DNA from: Lentisphaeria bacterium
GTDB lineage: Bacteria > Verrucomicrobiota > Lentisphaeria > Victivallales > UBA1829
Direction: 5' to 3'
DNA: 39,200 nucleotides
Assembly (NCBI GenBank): GCA_003526375.1
Contig: DPDG01000112.1
Coordinates: 1-39,200 of the forward strand
The translations under genes and the position numbers were made by a program. Below, piece after piece: positions 6,795-15,741 of this stretch. Numbering within the stretch: the stretch's first letter is position 1; each line of letters starts with the position of its first letter. The notes beneath the pieces were generated by a model. The model searched no databases, was not told the origin of the DNA, and worked only from the letters and a program-made list of their open reading frames with translations.

Positions 6795-7391
6795 ATGGGA
6801 ACCAAACCGACAGTTCCGGTCAACTGCCTGTTTCAAGGATGTTACAATCCTGAATTCGAAGCGGAAATCCGTAAATGCAAGGACAAGTGTTACAAGTACA
6901 ATCAACTGAATCCCAATGACCGGGAGACTCAACGGAAAATGCTGGCTGAAATCCTGGGAAAAATGGGAGAAAATGTAGTTTTCACCCCGCCATTCTGGTG
7001 CGACTACGGATATAATATTTTCGTCGGGGATTATTTTTATGCCAACCACAACCTGATTATCACCGACGGAGTGAAAGTATCGTTCGGCGATCATGTTTTC
7101 ATCGCCCCGAACTGCTGTTTCACAACCGCCGAACATCCCATCGATCCCGAACAGCGCAAAGCCGGTCTCGAAATCGCCAAACCGATCACCGTCGGCAACA
7201 ATGTCTGGATCGGAGCCGGAACCACCGTCCTTGCCGGCGTAACCATCGGAGACAATTCCGTCATCGGAGCAGGCAGCGTGGTTTCAAGGTCCATACCGGA
7301 GCATGTCGTCGCCATCGGTGTCCCCTGCCGTGTGATGAGGCAGATCACCGAGGAGGACAAATACCGCTATCCGCGTTACAAGGGAAACTGA
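6795..7391 (+). CDS. Sugar O-acetyltransferase (maltose/galactoside acetyltransferase family)
   Basis: The enzyme transfers acetyl from acetyl-CoA to a sugar hydroxyl in the cytoplasm. Residues 5-55 form the short helical Mac-type N-terminal domain. Residues 57-190 form a left-handed beta helix with hexapeptide repeats such as ITVGNNVWIGAGTTVLAGVTIGD split over coils. The conserved histidine of the family is H114 in TTAEHPID. The 198-aa length is normal for LacA/Maa proteins. AGGAG lies 8 nt before the start and a promoter at 6735-6763 serves it. The gene is followed after 37 nt by the DNA methyltransferase-repair gene, possibly in one transcript. The sugar substrate cannot be told from sequence. 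Confidence 0.9.
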   Translation: MGTKPTVPVNCLFQGCYNPEFEAEIRKCKDKCYKYNQLNPNDRETQRKMLAEILGKMGENVVFTPPFWCDYGYNIFVGDYFYANHNLIITDGVKVSFGDHVFIAPNCCFTTAEHPIDPEQRKAGLEIAKPITVGNNVWIGAGTTVLAGVTIGDNSVIGAGSVVSRSIPEHVVAIGVPCRVMRQITEEDKYRYPRYKGN

Positions 7392-7428
7392 ACCGGCATT
7401 CACAGGAAAAAACAGCAAGGAGGCCAGG

Positions 7429-7962
7429 ATGCAATACACGAATCATTATCAGTCACCGCTCGGAGGCATTCTGCTGGCAGGCGATGAAACCGGCCTGACA
7501 GGGCTCTGGTTTGACGGAGAAAAATATTTTGCCGATCATCTTGACTCGGAGCATGTCGAAAAAGACCTCCCACTTTTCAGGGAGACAAAGCGGTGGCTTG
7601 ATATTTATTTCTCCGGGTCCGAACCCGGTTTCATGCCGCCGCTTCATATGACCGGCTCCCCTTTTCAGCTTGCGGTCTGGGAAATCCTGCGTAAAATTCC
7701 TTACGGCTCTACCACGACTTACGGAGAAATCGCGCGGATGATCGCCGCACAAAAAGGGCTGCACCGAATGTCGGCACAGGCAGTAGGGGGTGCGGTCGGA
7801 CATAATGAAATCTCCATTATCGTCCCCTGCCACCGTGTTGTCGGGACAAACGGCAGTTTAACCGGATATGCGGGAGGAATCAGTAAAAAAGCAAAGCTGC
7901 TTGCCCTGGAAAAGGCGGATATGAGGCATTTCCATATTCCGGAAAAAGGCACGGCTTTATAA
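7429..7962 (+). CDS. ogt: Methylated-DNA--protein-cysteine S-methyltransferase
   Basis: This repair protein removes alkyl groups from O6-alkylguanine onto its own cysteine. The active-site PCHRV box is at 133-137 (C134). It is preceded by the DNA-binding helix-turn-helix with AVGGAVGHNEISII and the usual YGSTTTYGEIA segment at 92-102. The N-terminal 70 residues are the Ogt-type ribonuclease-like domain. The 177-aa length fits Ogt rather than the Ada fusion. AGGAGG stands 6 nt before the start. The insertion AAQKGLHRMSAQ before the VGGAVGHN segment is longer than usual (AxxxG...AVGxA spacing), but no catalytic residue is lost. Confidence 0.93.
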   Translation: MQYTNHYQSPLGGILLAGDETGLTGLWFDGEKYFADHLDSEHVEKDLPLFRETKRWLDIYFSGSEPGFMPPLHMTGSPFQLAVWEILRKIPYGSTTTYGEIARMIAAQKGLHRMSAQAVGGAVGHNEISIIVPCHRVVGTNGSLTGYAGGISKKAKLLALEKADMRHFHIPEKGTAL

Positions 7963-8037
7963 CGGACGGCATTTGAAATCCTTCCATCGGCAGATTCCCG
8001 AACAGCTTATTTTTTCCGAAAGATTGCTCTTTTCTTT

Positions 8038-8066
8038 TTGAATATCACGGCACAAGAGTGTAATTT
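8038..8066 (+). promoter_or_regulatory. Probable promoter of gpmI
   Basis: TTGAAT (8038-8043) and TAATTT (8061-8066) are 17 bp apart, about 40 bp upstream of the gpmI start. The match is moderate. Confidence 0.4.
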
Positions 8067-8105
8067 ACTTGTCTGTATATTTTTAAACAAGAAAGGAAAG
8101 ATATC

Positions 8106-9746
8106 ATGCTTGAAAAACTCCAGACCAATCCGAAATTCCAGAAAAGACGCGGCCCGGTTGTCCTGATGATCATGGACGGCGTCGGCATCGGCAAATACAA
8201 AGAAGGCGATGCGGTTCTTGATTCGCCGACACCTTTCCTCCACAAGCTCATGAAAGAGCTCCCTTTCACTACACTCAAGGCGCACGGAACGGCGGTCGGA
8301 CTGCCCAGCGACGACGACATGGGCAACAGTGAAGTCGGACACAACGCAATGGGATGCGGACGCGTTTTCGCTCAGGGCGCGAAACTGGTCTCCGAAGCAA
8401 TCGCCTCCGGGAAAATGTTCGAAGGCGAAACCTGGAAGAAAGTCATTGCACAGGCAAAGAACGGCGGCACGCTTCATTTCATCGGACTCTTTTCCGACGG
8501 CAATGTCCACAGCAATATCGCGCACCTCAAGGGAATGCTCGACAAAGCCAAAGCCGAGGGAATCACAAAGGTCCGTCTCCACATTCTTCTCGACGGACGC
8601 GATGTTCCCGAAACCTCCGCCCTCGACTATATCGATCCTTTTGAAACCTACCTGAAAGAGCTCGGACCCGATTTCAAAATCGCTTCCGGCGGCGGACGCA
8701 TGGTCATCACGATGGACCGTTACGGCGCAAACTGGGACATGGTCCGCAAGGGCTGGGAAACTCATGTGCAGGGCAAAGGAAGAATGTTCAAAAGCGCGCA
8801 TGAAGCCGTCGAAACGCTTCGCGCGGAAACCAAGGCGATTGACCAGGACCTGCCGCCGTTCGTCATCTCCGAGGACGGAACGACGCCTGTCGGTCCGGTC
8901 AGGGACGGTGACGCCGTAATCTACTTCAACTTCCGCGGGGACCGTGCGATTGAGATCAGCCAGGCGTTCGATCAGGGAGCTGAATTCACTCATTTCGACC
9001 GCGGCGCCAAGCCGGATGTTCTTTACGCCGGCATGATGGAATACGACGGAGACCTTCATATTCCCAACAACTATCTGGTGAATCCGCCGGAAATCGACCG
9101 CACGCTTGCCGAATATCTCAGCGTTTCCGGCGTTAAGCAGTTTGCGATCAGCGAGACTCAGAAATACGGGCATGTGACCTATTTCTTCAATGGCAACCGT
9201 TCCGGCAAATTTGAAAATGAAGAATATCTTGAGATTCCCTCCGACGTTGTCCCGTTTGAACAGCGCCCGTGGATGAAGTGCGCGGAAATCACGGATGCAG
9301 TCGACAAGGCGATCGAGAGCGGCAAATATGACTTCATCCGTCTCAACTACCCCAACGGCGACATGGTCGGGCATACCGGAATCTATCAGGCGGTCCAGGT
9401 CTCCATGGGAGCGCTGGACCTCTGCCTTGAGCGTGTTTACAATGCGGTGAAAAAAGCCGGCGGCATCCTTGTCGTTACAGCAGACCACGGCAATGCCGAC
9501 GACATGTATGAACATGACAAAAAGGGTGAAGTCAAATACAACAAGGACGGTTCTCCGAAACGCAAGACCAGCCATTCCCTGAATCCGGTTCCCTGCTTCA
9601 TCTTCGATCCGGAAAGCAAAGGCGAATATTCTCCGGTCCTGAATCCGGGGCTCGGTATCAGTTCCATCGCCACAACCTGCATGGAACTGCTCGGATTCGT
9701 TCCACCCGCCGATTATGACAAATCCATCGTCGATATGGCGAAATAA
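8106..9746 (+). CDS. gpmI: 2,3-bisphosphoglycerate-independent phosphoglycerate mutase
   Basis: The enzyme interconverts 3- and 2-phosphoglycerate in glycolysis using two metal ions and a phosphoserine. It belongs to the alkaline-phosphatase superfamily. Metal ligand D24 lies in MIMDGVGIG. The phosphorylated serine is S75 in MGNSEVGHN. RDGDAVIYFNFRGDRAIEI and the C-terminal TADHGNADDM motif (metal-binding D and H) are present. At 546 aa it is full length, with the slightly longer form seen in some bacteria and plants. AAAGGAAAG precedes the start. The gene is followed after 15 nt by the exonuclease gene in an operon. Confidence 0.96.
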   Translation: MLEKLQTNPKFQKRRGPVVLMIMDGVGIGKYKEGDAVLDSPTPFLHKLMKELPFTTLKAHGTAVGLPSDDDMGNSEVGHNAMGCGRVFAQGAKLVSEAIASGKMFEGETWKKVIAQAKNGGTLHFIGLFSDGNVHSNIAHLKGMLDKAKAEGITKVRLHILLDGRDVPETSALDYIDPFETYLKELGPDFKIASGGGRMVITMDRYGANWDMVRKGWETHVQGKGRMFKSAHEAVETLRAETKAIDQDLPPFVISEDGTTPVGPVRDGDAVIYFNFRGDRAIEISQAFDQGAEFTHFDRGAKPDVLYAGMMEYDGDLHIPNNYLVNPPEIDRTLAEYLSVSGVKQFAISETQKYGHVTYFFNGNRSGKFENEEYLEIPSDVVPFEQRPWMKCAEITDAVDKAIESGKYDFIRLNYPNGDMVGHTGIYQAVQVSMGALDLCLERVYNAVKKAGGILVVTADHGNADDMYEHDKKGEVKYNKDGSPKRKTSHSLNPVPCFIFDPESKGEYSPVLNPGLGISSIATTCMELLGFVPPADYDKSIVDMAK

Positions 9747-9761
9747 CGGAAGGAAGAAATC

Positions 9762-10688
9762 ATGGCTGCACCGCTTCTGCTGATCGACTCCTATTCCCAG
9801 ATTTATCGCGGGTATTATGCGATACGCGCGCTTACAACCGCTCAGGGAATACCGTCCAATGCGGTGTTTGCCATGACGAAACTTCTGATGAAACTCAAAG
9901 AGGAATACGAAGGCTATGAAGGCGCGTTCGTATTCGACAAGGGGCGCCCGGCGCAGAGAATGGCGCTCGCCCCCGCCTACAAAGCGAACCGCCCGCCGAT
10001 GCCCGACGACCTCCGCAGCCAGTTGGAAATCATACGGGATATGATTCACGCTTTCGGCTGGAACATCATCGAATGGGATGGGGCGGAGGCGGATGACCTG
10101 ATCGCGGCAGCGGCGGCAAATTTCACAGACCGCAAGGTTCTGATCGTCTCCTCCGACAAAGATATTTCGCAGGTGATCGACGAACGGGTCGAGATGCTCG
10201 TGCCGGATCATGACGGGAAAGGTTTCACCAGGCGCGGAATAGAAGAAACCATTGCAAAATTCGGTGTGAAACCTTCCGCAATCGTGGATTATCTTGCACT
10301 GATCGGGGACAGTTCCGACAATATTCCCGGAGTCGAAGGAGTCGGTCCCAAGACAGCCGCCGCTCTCCTGAACCAGTTTGATTCCATTGACGATATGCTT
10401 GCAAGAGTAGATGAAATCAAGCGTGAATCCCTGCGAGAAAAGATCAGGGCGTCCGCCGAGGTCATGCACCTGAATCAGAAATTGATTCTTCTGGACAAGA
10501 CGATCCCGGAAGGTCTGGCGCTGACGGAAGACTCTTTCCGCCGGAATCTTCCGGATTACCGGAAGATCACCGAACTGGCTTCCAGAATGGAACTGAAAAG
10601 CATTCTGAGAGAGTTGGAGAAACAGGCGCCCGCCGTCCCGGTTCCGCCGCAGGAAACGCAATCAACACAGCTTGAATTCAATTTCTGA
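9762..10688 (+). CDS. Stand-alone 5'-3' exonuclease (DNA polymerase I N-terminal domain family)
   Basis: The product is a flap/RNA-primer nuclease like the N-terminal domain of Pol I, without polymerase domains. The PIN-type core begins LLIDSYSQIYRGYYA, with acidic metal ligands in FDKGRPAQR, EWDGAEADDLIA and SSDKDISQ. The helix-hairpin-helix/H3TH region is IGDSSDNIPGVEGVGPKTAAALL at residues 187-209. The C-terminal tail is short and ends in QLEFNF. A QxxLxF-type end such as QSTQLEFNF is typical of sliding-clamp (DnaN) binding peptides (inference). GGAAGG lies upstream of the ATG, 15 nt after gpmI, so it is co-transcribed. A separate polA elsewhere in the genome is expected. Confidence 0.9.
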   Translation: MAAPLLLIDSYSQIYRGYYAIRALTTAQGIPSNAVFAMTKLLMKLKEEYEGYEGAFVFDKGRPAQRMALAPAYKANRPPMPDDLRSQLEIIRDMIHAFGWNIIEWDGAEADDLIAAAAANFTDRKVLIVSSDKDISQVIDERVEMLVPDHDGKGFTRRGIEETIAKFGVKPSAIVDYLALIGDSSDNIPGVEGVGPKTAAALLNQFDSIDDMLARVDEIKRESLREKIRASAEVMHLNQKLILLDKTIPEGLALTEDSFRRNLPDYRKITELASRMELKSILRELEKQAPAVPVPPQETQSTQLEFNF

Positions 10689-10704
10689 CCGCTGACCGAA
10701 GATA

Positions 10705-10745
10705 AAAAATCTCCATTGCGGATTTTGCCGTCAATGGAGATTTTT
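10705..10745. terminator. Bidirectional intrinsic terminator
   Basis: A 14-bp perfect stem (AAAAATCTCCATTG at 10705-10718 with its complement at 10732-10745) has a 13-nt loop and A/T-rich outer ends. It separates the convergent exonuclease (+) and metH (-) genes. Confidence 0.9.
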
Positions 10746-10784
10746 CAGTATTTTCAAAACAATATTATAATTCTCTGTTCCGGA

Positions 10785-13700
10785 TTACTTTGCAAATGAG
10801 AGATATGCGGCGGTTTCCCCCGGAGTCCTGCCGGAACGCTTCGCATAGTCCGCAAGCTGGTCGTCACCGATTTTTCCAATGCTGAAATACATCGCTTTCG
10901 GATGCGCAAAGTACATGCCGCAGACCGAAGCTCCCGGCTGCATCATATAACTTTCCGTCAGTTTCATTCCGAACTTCCGCTCCACATCCAGCAGACGGAA
11001 TATCTCCGCCTTGAGTGCATGATCCGGCGCCGCCGGATAGCCGGGGGCGGGACGGATACCGCGGACCTTCCCGCGGAGAATGTCGGACAGAGCGACGACC
11101 TCATTTTGCGCGTATCCCCAGAACTCGCGGCGAACCCGCAGGAACAGATATTCCGCAAAAGCTTCCGCCAGACGGTCCGCAAGTGTCTTGACGAGGAGCG
11201 CGGAATAATCGTCGCCTTGATCCATGTAACGCTTTCCGAGCTCATCCGCTCCGGCGCACGTCACGGCGAAGAATCCCATCCACGACTGGAAGCCGGAACC
11301 TTTCTGCGGCAGATAATCCGCAAGGGAAAGATTCGGATTTTTTGTATTTTTCTTCAACTGCTGGCGAAGCATCGGCAGACGCGCCAGCACCTCCGTGCGC
11401 GAAGAATCCCGGTAAACTTCGATGTCATCCTGAACGGAAACAGCCGGATAAAGCCCGGCGGAGGCGGAACAGCGGAACAGTTTTTCCATACGGATTTTTT
11501 CCAGCAACGCCCGTGCATCGCGCATCAGTTCCTCGCGGGTATGCGCCGCGGCTTCCGTGTCGATCTCCCAGGTATTCAGGAACATATCCCAGTCGATATA
11601 CGGAATGATCTCCTCCAGCGGTTCGCCGGCGAGATCCGTGATTCCCGGATGTCGCGGCATTTCATTCGGCGTGACGGACCAGTCGGGACGGAAAGCATTC
11701 GCACGCGCTTCCTCCAGCGAAAGCAGAGGAGCATGCTTCTCCCCGGATTTCGCGCGGATCGCCTCGTATTCCGCCTGCGTTTCAGCAATGAACTCATCCC
11801 GCGTGTCCGGATTCATCAGCGCATTGACCAGCAGGACTCCCTGCGAAGCATCAGCAGCATGCACCACGGGACCGCTGTACTGCGGCTGGACTTTGACGGC
11901 GGTATGCGCCTTTGAAGTGGTCGCCCCGCCGAGAAGCAGTGGAATCTTCATCCCCCGCCGCTCCATTTCGGCGGCAATCGCAACCATCTCATCCAGAGAC
12001 GGCGTAATCAGTCCGCTCAATCCGATCAGATCGGCTTTTTCCTTCTCCGCAGCATCGAGAATGGTCTGCATGGGAACCATGACACCGAGGTCGATGATCT
12101 TGTAATTGTTGCACTGGAGCACCACGCCCGCGATGTTCTTGCCGATGTCGTGCACATCCCCCTTGACGGTGGCAATCACGATCGTCCCGTTGGAGGACGC
12201 CGCGCCGGAATTGCCTTTGCGTGCTTCGATGACGGGCAGAAGTTTACCGACAGCCTTCTTCATCACACGCGCGCTTTTCACGACCTGCGGAAGAAACATC
12301 TTGCCTTCTCCAAAAAGCTTGCCCACCTGCTTCATGGCAGTCATGAGAGGGCCCTCGATGATCTCCACTGGATTTTCAAAGACGCCGAGCGCCTCGTCCA
12401 TATCAGACTCAATGAAAGCATCGTCGCCCTTGAGCATCGCATGACTGACCCGTTCCTGAAGCGGTTCGTTCCGCCAGTCAAGGGAGTGGTCTGCCTGTGC
12501 GGACGAGGCGTTTTTCCCGTATTTTCCGGCGACTTCGATCAATTTCTCCGCCGCATCGGGATGGCGGTTCAGGATCACATCCTCGGCGGCTTCCCGGAGG
12601 TCCGGGGGCAGGTCCTCATAAATCGCGAGCTGTCCCGGATTCACGATTCCCATGTCCATGCCGTTGCGGATCGCATGATAGAGAAATACGCTGTGAAGAG
12701 CCTCGCGGACAGTATTATTGCCGCGGAAGGAGAACGACACATTGCTGACGCCGCCGCTGATCCTGCAAAGCGGCATCGCCTCTTTGATCGCCTTGACCGA
12801 ATCAATAAAATCCTTCGCATAGTTGTCATGCTCTTTCATGCCTGTGGCGACGGCAAATACGTTCGGATCGAAAATGATATCCTCCGGCTTGAAACCGGCT
12901 TGCTCCGTCAGCAGCCGGTAAGAACGTTTGCAGACCGCAAGCCTGCGCTCAAGGGTATCCGCCTGCCCGTTTTCATCAAATGCCATAACGAGCACCGCCG
13001 CACCGTAGCGCCTGATTTTGCGCGCTTTCTCAAGAAACGGCGCCTCGCCTTCCTTGAGGCTGATCGAATTGACCGCACATTTCCCCTGCACACATTTCAA
13101 ACCCGTTTCGATGACCTCCCATTTGGAAGAGTCGATCATGACGGGGACGCGGGCGATATCGGGTTCGGAAGTCGTGTAGAGCAGAAATTTTTTCATTGCT
13201 TCCGGAGAATCGAGCATCGCATCGTCCATGTTGACGTCGATGATCTGCGCACCGTTCTCGACCTGGCTCCGCGCGATATGGACGGCTTCCTCGTAACTGC
13301 CCGCCTTGATGAGATTCAGGAACTTCCTGGAGCCCGCCACATTGGTCCGTTCGCCGACATTGACGAAGTTGGTGTTTTCCGTGACGACCAGCGGATCAAG
13401 TCCGCTCAGCCGGAAATATTTTTTCACATCCGGCACGCGATGCCCCGGAATCCCCTTGACCGCATCCGCAATCGCCTTGATATGCGCCGGAGTCGTGCCG
13501 CAGCATCCGCCGACAATATTCAGCAGGTTCGATTCCGCAAACTCTTTGAGGATGCCTCCCATCATCTCAGGAGTCTGTGCATAACGCCCGAACTCGTCGG
13601 GCAGTCCCGCATTGGGATGCGCACTGATCATGAACGGCGCCTTTGCCGCAAGTTCCGCGATATGGGGACGCATTTCGGTTGCGCCGAGCGCACAGTTGAA

Positions 13701-14441
13701 GCCGATGGTCAGCAGATCGGGCGTATGCGAAACCGAAATCAGAAACGCCTCGACGTTCTGCCCCGTGAGCATGCGCCCGCTGGCGTCGCTGACTGTCCCG
13801 GAGATCATGACCGGCATACGGAGCCCGCGTTCCTGAAGCGTGGACTCGATTCCATAGATCGCCGCCTTGCAGTTCAGCGTATCGAATATGGTTTCGATCA
13901 GCAGAATGTCCGCCCCGCCGTCGATCAGCCCCGCCGCGGCGACTCTGTAAGTTGCCGCAAGTTCATCGAACGTGATATTGCGCATGGAAGGATTGTTGAC
14001 GTCCGGCGACATGGAGGCGGTGCGTCCGGTCGGACCCATGGACCCCGCCACGAAACGCGGTTTGCCCGGATTGAGCCGCGTACAGGCATCCGCCGCTTTC
14101 CGCGCGACAGCCGCTCCGGCTTTGTTCAGCTCGTAAACAAGATCCTGAAGCCCGTATTCCTCCTGCGAAACGGCGTTCGAGTTGAAAGTATTGGTCTCGA
14201 TGATATCCGCGCCGGCTTCAAGATACGCATTATGGACCTTCAGCACCGCTTCGGGGCAGGTCATGCAGAGCACGTCGTTGTTGCCCTTGAGTTCTTTCCT
14301 GAAAGATGTGAAATGATGTCTGCGAAAGTCTTCCTCCGTAAGCCCCTGCGCCTGAAGCATGGTGCCCATTGCGCCGTCCAGAATCAGGATTCTTTCACGG
14401 AGCGCGGCATGAAGAAGATCCATATTCATATGTTTTTTCAT
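10785..14441 (-). CDS. metH: Cobalamin-dependent methionine synthase
   Basis: This cytoplasmic enzyme methylates homocysteine with methyltetrahydrofolate via methylcobalamin. All four modules are present. The homocysteine domain is at 12-330, with zinc ligands C250 (GFNCALG) and C313-C314 (GGCCGT). The pterin-binding domain is at about 350-620 (FVNVGERTNVAGS, INVNMDDAM-type region). The B12 cap and binding domain runs from 650 to 880, with lower axial ligand H764 in GDVHDIGKN. The AdoMet-binding reactivation domain is at about 910-1218, with RPAPGYPA near 1134. At 1218 aa it is full length. The start is followed by in-frame ATGs at codons 5 and 7, and the ribosome site is weak. A promoter at 14492-14520 gives a leader of only about 45 nt, so no cobalamin or SAM riboswitch fits. 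Confidence 0.97.
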   Translation of the reverse strand: MKKHMNMDLLHAALRERILILDGAMGTMLQAQGLTEEDFRRHHFTSFRKELKGNNDVLCMTCPEAVLKVHNAYLEAGADIIETNTFNSNAVSQEEYGLQDLVYELNKAGAAVARKAADACTRLNPGKPRFVAGSMGPTGRTASMSPDVNNPSMRNITFDELAATYRVAAAGLIDGGADILLIETIFDTLNCKAAIYGIESTLQERGLRMPVMISGTVSDASGRMLTGQNVEAFLISVSHTPDLLTIGFNCALGATEMRPHIAELAAKAPFMISAHPNAGLPDEFGRYAQTPEMMGGILKEFAESNLLNIVGGCCGTTPAHIKAIADAVKGIPGHRVPDVKKYFRLSGLDPLVVTENTNFVNVGERTNVAGSRKFLNLIKAGSYEEAVHIARSQVENGAQIIDVNMDDAMLDSPEAMKKFLLYTTSEPDIARVPVMIDSSKWEVIETGLKCVQGKCAVNSISLKEGEAPFLEKARKIRRYGAAVLVMAFDENGQADTLERRLAVCKRSYRLLTEQAGFKPEDIIFDPNVFAVATGMKEHDNYAKDFIDSVKAIKEAMPLCRISGGVSNVSFSFRGNNTVREALHSVFLYHAIRNGMDMGIVNPGQLAIYEDLPPDLREAAEDVILNRHPDAAEKLIEVAGKYGKNASSAQADHSLDWRNEPLQERVSHAMLKGDDAFIESDMDEALGVFENPVEIIEGPLMTAMKQVGKLFGEGKMFLPQVVKSARVMKKAVGKLLPVIEARKGNSGAASSNGTIVIATVKGDVHDIGKNIAGVVLQCNNYKIIDLGVMVPMQTILDAAEKEKADLIGLSGLITPSLDEMVAIAAEMERRGMKIPLLLGGATTSKAHTAVKVQPQYSGPVVHAADASQGVLLVNALMNPDTRDEFIAETQAEYEAIRAKSGEKHAPLLSLEEARANAFRPDWSVTPNEMPRHPGITDLAGEPLEEIIPYIDWDMFLNTWEIDTEAAAHTREELMRDARALLEKIRMEKLFRCSASAGLYPAVSVQDDIEVYRDSSRTEVLARLPMLRQQLKKNTKNPNLSLADYLPQKGSGFQSWMGFFAVTCAGADELGKRYMDQGDDYSALLVKTLADRLAEAFAEYLFLRVRREFWGYAQNEVVALSDILRGKVRGIRPAPGYPAAPDHALKAEIFRLLDVERKFGMKLTESYMMQPGASVCGMYFAHPKAMYFSIGKIGDDQLADYAKRSGRTPGETAAYLSFAK

Positions 14442-14491
14442 TGCTGAACCCGGTATTGTTTGTATTTCATTCCTGCGTATCGTAAGCGTGT

Positions 14492-14520
14492 ACTATATTG
14501 CATAATCGCGGTTTTTCCAA
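14492..14520 (-). promoter_or_regulatory. Promoter of metH
   Basis: On the minus strand TTGGAA (14520-14515) and TATAGT (14497-14492) are 17 bp apart. The transcript would start about 45 nt before the metH ATG. The divergent epimerase gene starts at 14606, and its own promoter is not clear. Confidence 0.65.
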
Positions 14521-14605
14521 ACTTAAACGGGGAAAAGGCTTGATTTCGCTCAAATTTATGGCATAGTTCCCTGCAACAATCAAAAACAGAAAGGCGGAAA
14601 ACAAG

Positions 14606-15490
14606 ATGGATGCGGCAAATCTGATTGCGGAACTCAACGGAAAATTCAAATCGGAAAGCATTTCCTTCGGCACATGGAAAGATTCCTTCCTGCCGACGGC
14701 ATTTATTTCCAATCAATACTGCAAGGGCGCGGTATCTCCCTACGGCGCACATGTCCTCTCCTATGTCCCGAACGGGGAAAAGGACCTGATCATGGTGTCG
14801 GAACTCAGCGCATACGAGCCGCCGAAAGCGATTCGCGGCGGAGTGCCCGTCTGCTGGCCGTGGTTCGGACCGGCGGCAAAACCGATGCACGGCGTTGCGC
14901 GCATTCAATACTGGAACATGACGGCTGTCAGGAAAGAGAGCGACGGCTCCGATACGGTCGTATTCAGCCTTTCCATTTGCGAACCGCATCGTCTCGACGC
15001 CGTTTTTGAAGTCAACTTCGGCGCAAAACTTTCCATGAAACTGATCACGGTCAATCAGGGGGACAGCGCCTATTCCCTCGGCGGCGCACTCCACACCTAC
15101 TTCTCCGTCGGGGAGATCGAAAAGGTCACGATCTCCGGGCTCGGCGGCTCCACCTACTGCGACCGCGCAGGCGGTGGAAACATTCCCGGCTGTCTCTGCA
15201 AAGGTGACTTCGGTTTCACCGCCGAAACGGACAATATTTACGCATCGAATGCCGCGGTTACGATCATCGACCCCGTGTTCGACAGGAAGATTCTCGTGGA
15301 AAAGAGCGGCTCCGAAGCAACGGTCGTATGGAACCCCTGGGTGGAAAAATCCAAACTCATCAGTGAGTTCCGCGACGATGAATATCATGTCATGGTCTGC
15401 GTGGAAGCCGCCAACTGCGGCGACGACATCATAGACCTGAAACCCGGCATGAGCCATACTCTGACTCAGACAATTTCACTGGTCAGGTAA
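14606..15490 (+). CDS. D-hexose-6-phosphate mutarotase (YeaD-like aldose 1-epimerase family)
   Basis: The enzyme speeds interconversion of alpha and beta glucose-6-phosphate in the cytoplasm. The fold is a galactose-mutarotase beta sandwich. Diagnostic segments are SPYGAHVLSY (43-52), the phosphate-binding RGGVPVCWPWFG (77-88), MHGVARI with catalytic H95, a second histidine in GGALHTYF, and the C-terminal catalytic glutamate in CVEAANCGDD. The 294-aa length is normal. The gene stands alone between a divergent metH and a strong terminator at 15504-15549. GGCGG lies about 8 nt before the ATG. The family call is firm; the exact sugar phosphate is inferred from the YeaD resemblance. Confidence 0.9.
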   Translation: MDAANLIAELNGKFKSESISFGTWKDSFLPTAFISNQYCKGAVSPYGAHVLSYVPNGEKDLIMVSELSAYEPPKAIRGGVPVCWPWFGPAAKPMHGVARIQYWNMTAVRKESDGSDTVVFSLSICEPHRLDAVFEVNFGAKLSMKLITVNQGDSAYSLGGALHTYFSVGEIEKVTISGLGGSTYCDRAGGGNIPGCLCKGDFGFTAETDNIYASNAAVTIIDPVFDRKILVEKSGSEATVVWNPWVEKSKLISEFRDDEYHVMVCVEAANCGDDIIDLKPGMSHTLTQTISLVR

Positions 15491-15503
15491 AGCCCAATAA
15501 ATA

Positions 15504-15549
15504 CAGGGCGCGAAACGTTCTCCGGAAGAAGAACCCGTTTCGCGCCCTG
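15504..15549 (+). terminator. Intrinsic terminator after the mutarotase gene
   Basis: A 14-bp perfect G+C-rich stem (CAGGGCGCGAAACG at 15504-15517 with 15536-15549) and an 18-nt loop are followed by CCCTTTTCC. Confidence 0.85.
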
Positions 15550-15670
15550 CCCTTTTCCTCATCTCTCCTGTTTTCCACTTTCTCCTGCCATGTTCCGCGT
15601 GATGCGGCGGTCCTGTGCCCTGCATCGGCATATATGATTGTTTTTTTATGAAAACTTCTGCATCCACCTC

Positions 15671-15698
15671 TTGACAAATCGTTTTTTATGTTTATAAT
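15671..15698 (+). promoter_or_regulatory. Consensus sigma-70 promoter of cassette 1
   Basis: TTGACA (15671-15676) and TATAAT (15693-15698) are exact consensus hexamers with a 16-bp spacer. They lie about 45 bp before the regulator start. Confidence 0.85.
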
Positions 15699-15719
15699 TA
15701 TAAGAAAACCGACAGTTAT

Positions 15720-15738
15720 TGTATTATATGATAATACA
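15720..15738. promoter_or_regulatory. Operator-like palindrome before the cassette 1 regulator
   Basis: TGTATTAT-ATG-ATAATACA is a perfect 8-bp dyad with a 3-bp centre. It lies in the first transcribed bases and ends 3 nt before the ATG at 15742, where a ribosome site would be. A bound repressor would block both start of transcription and access. Self-repression by the GntR-type product is inferred. Confidence 0.65.
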
Positions 15739-15741
15739 TAA

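Noticed and set aside
8007..10661. An 884-codon open frame on the minus strand
   Set aside because: It is exactly antisense to gpmI and the exonuclease gene, both with complete catalytic motifs, and its own product has no recognisable domain. It is an artefact of codon bias in G+C-rich genes.
12150..14447. A 765-codon open frame on the plus strand
   Set aside because: It is the complement of metH, whose four domains are all intact; the antisense product is Arg/His-rich with no family resemblance.
14442..14605. Possible cobalamin or SAM riboswitch before metH
   Set aside because: The promoter found leaves only about 45 nt of leader, too short for either riboswitch, and no B12-box-like or SAM-I-like core is seen.
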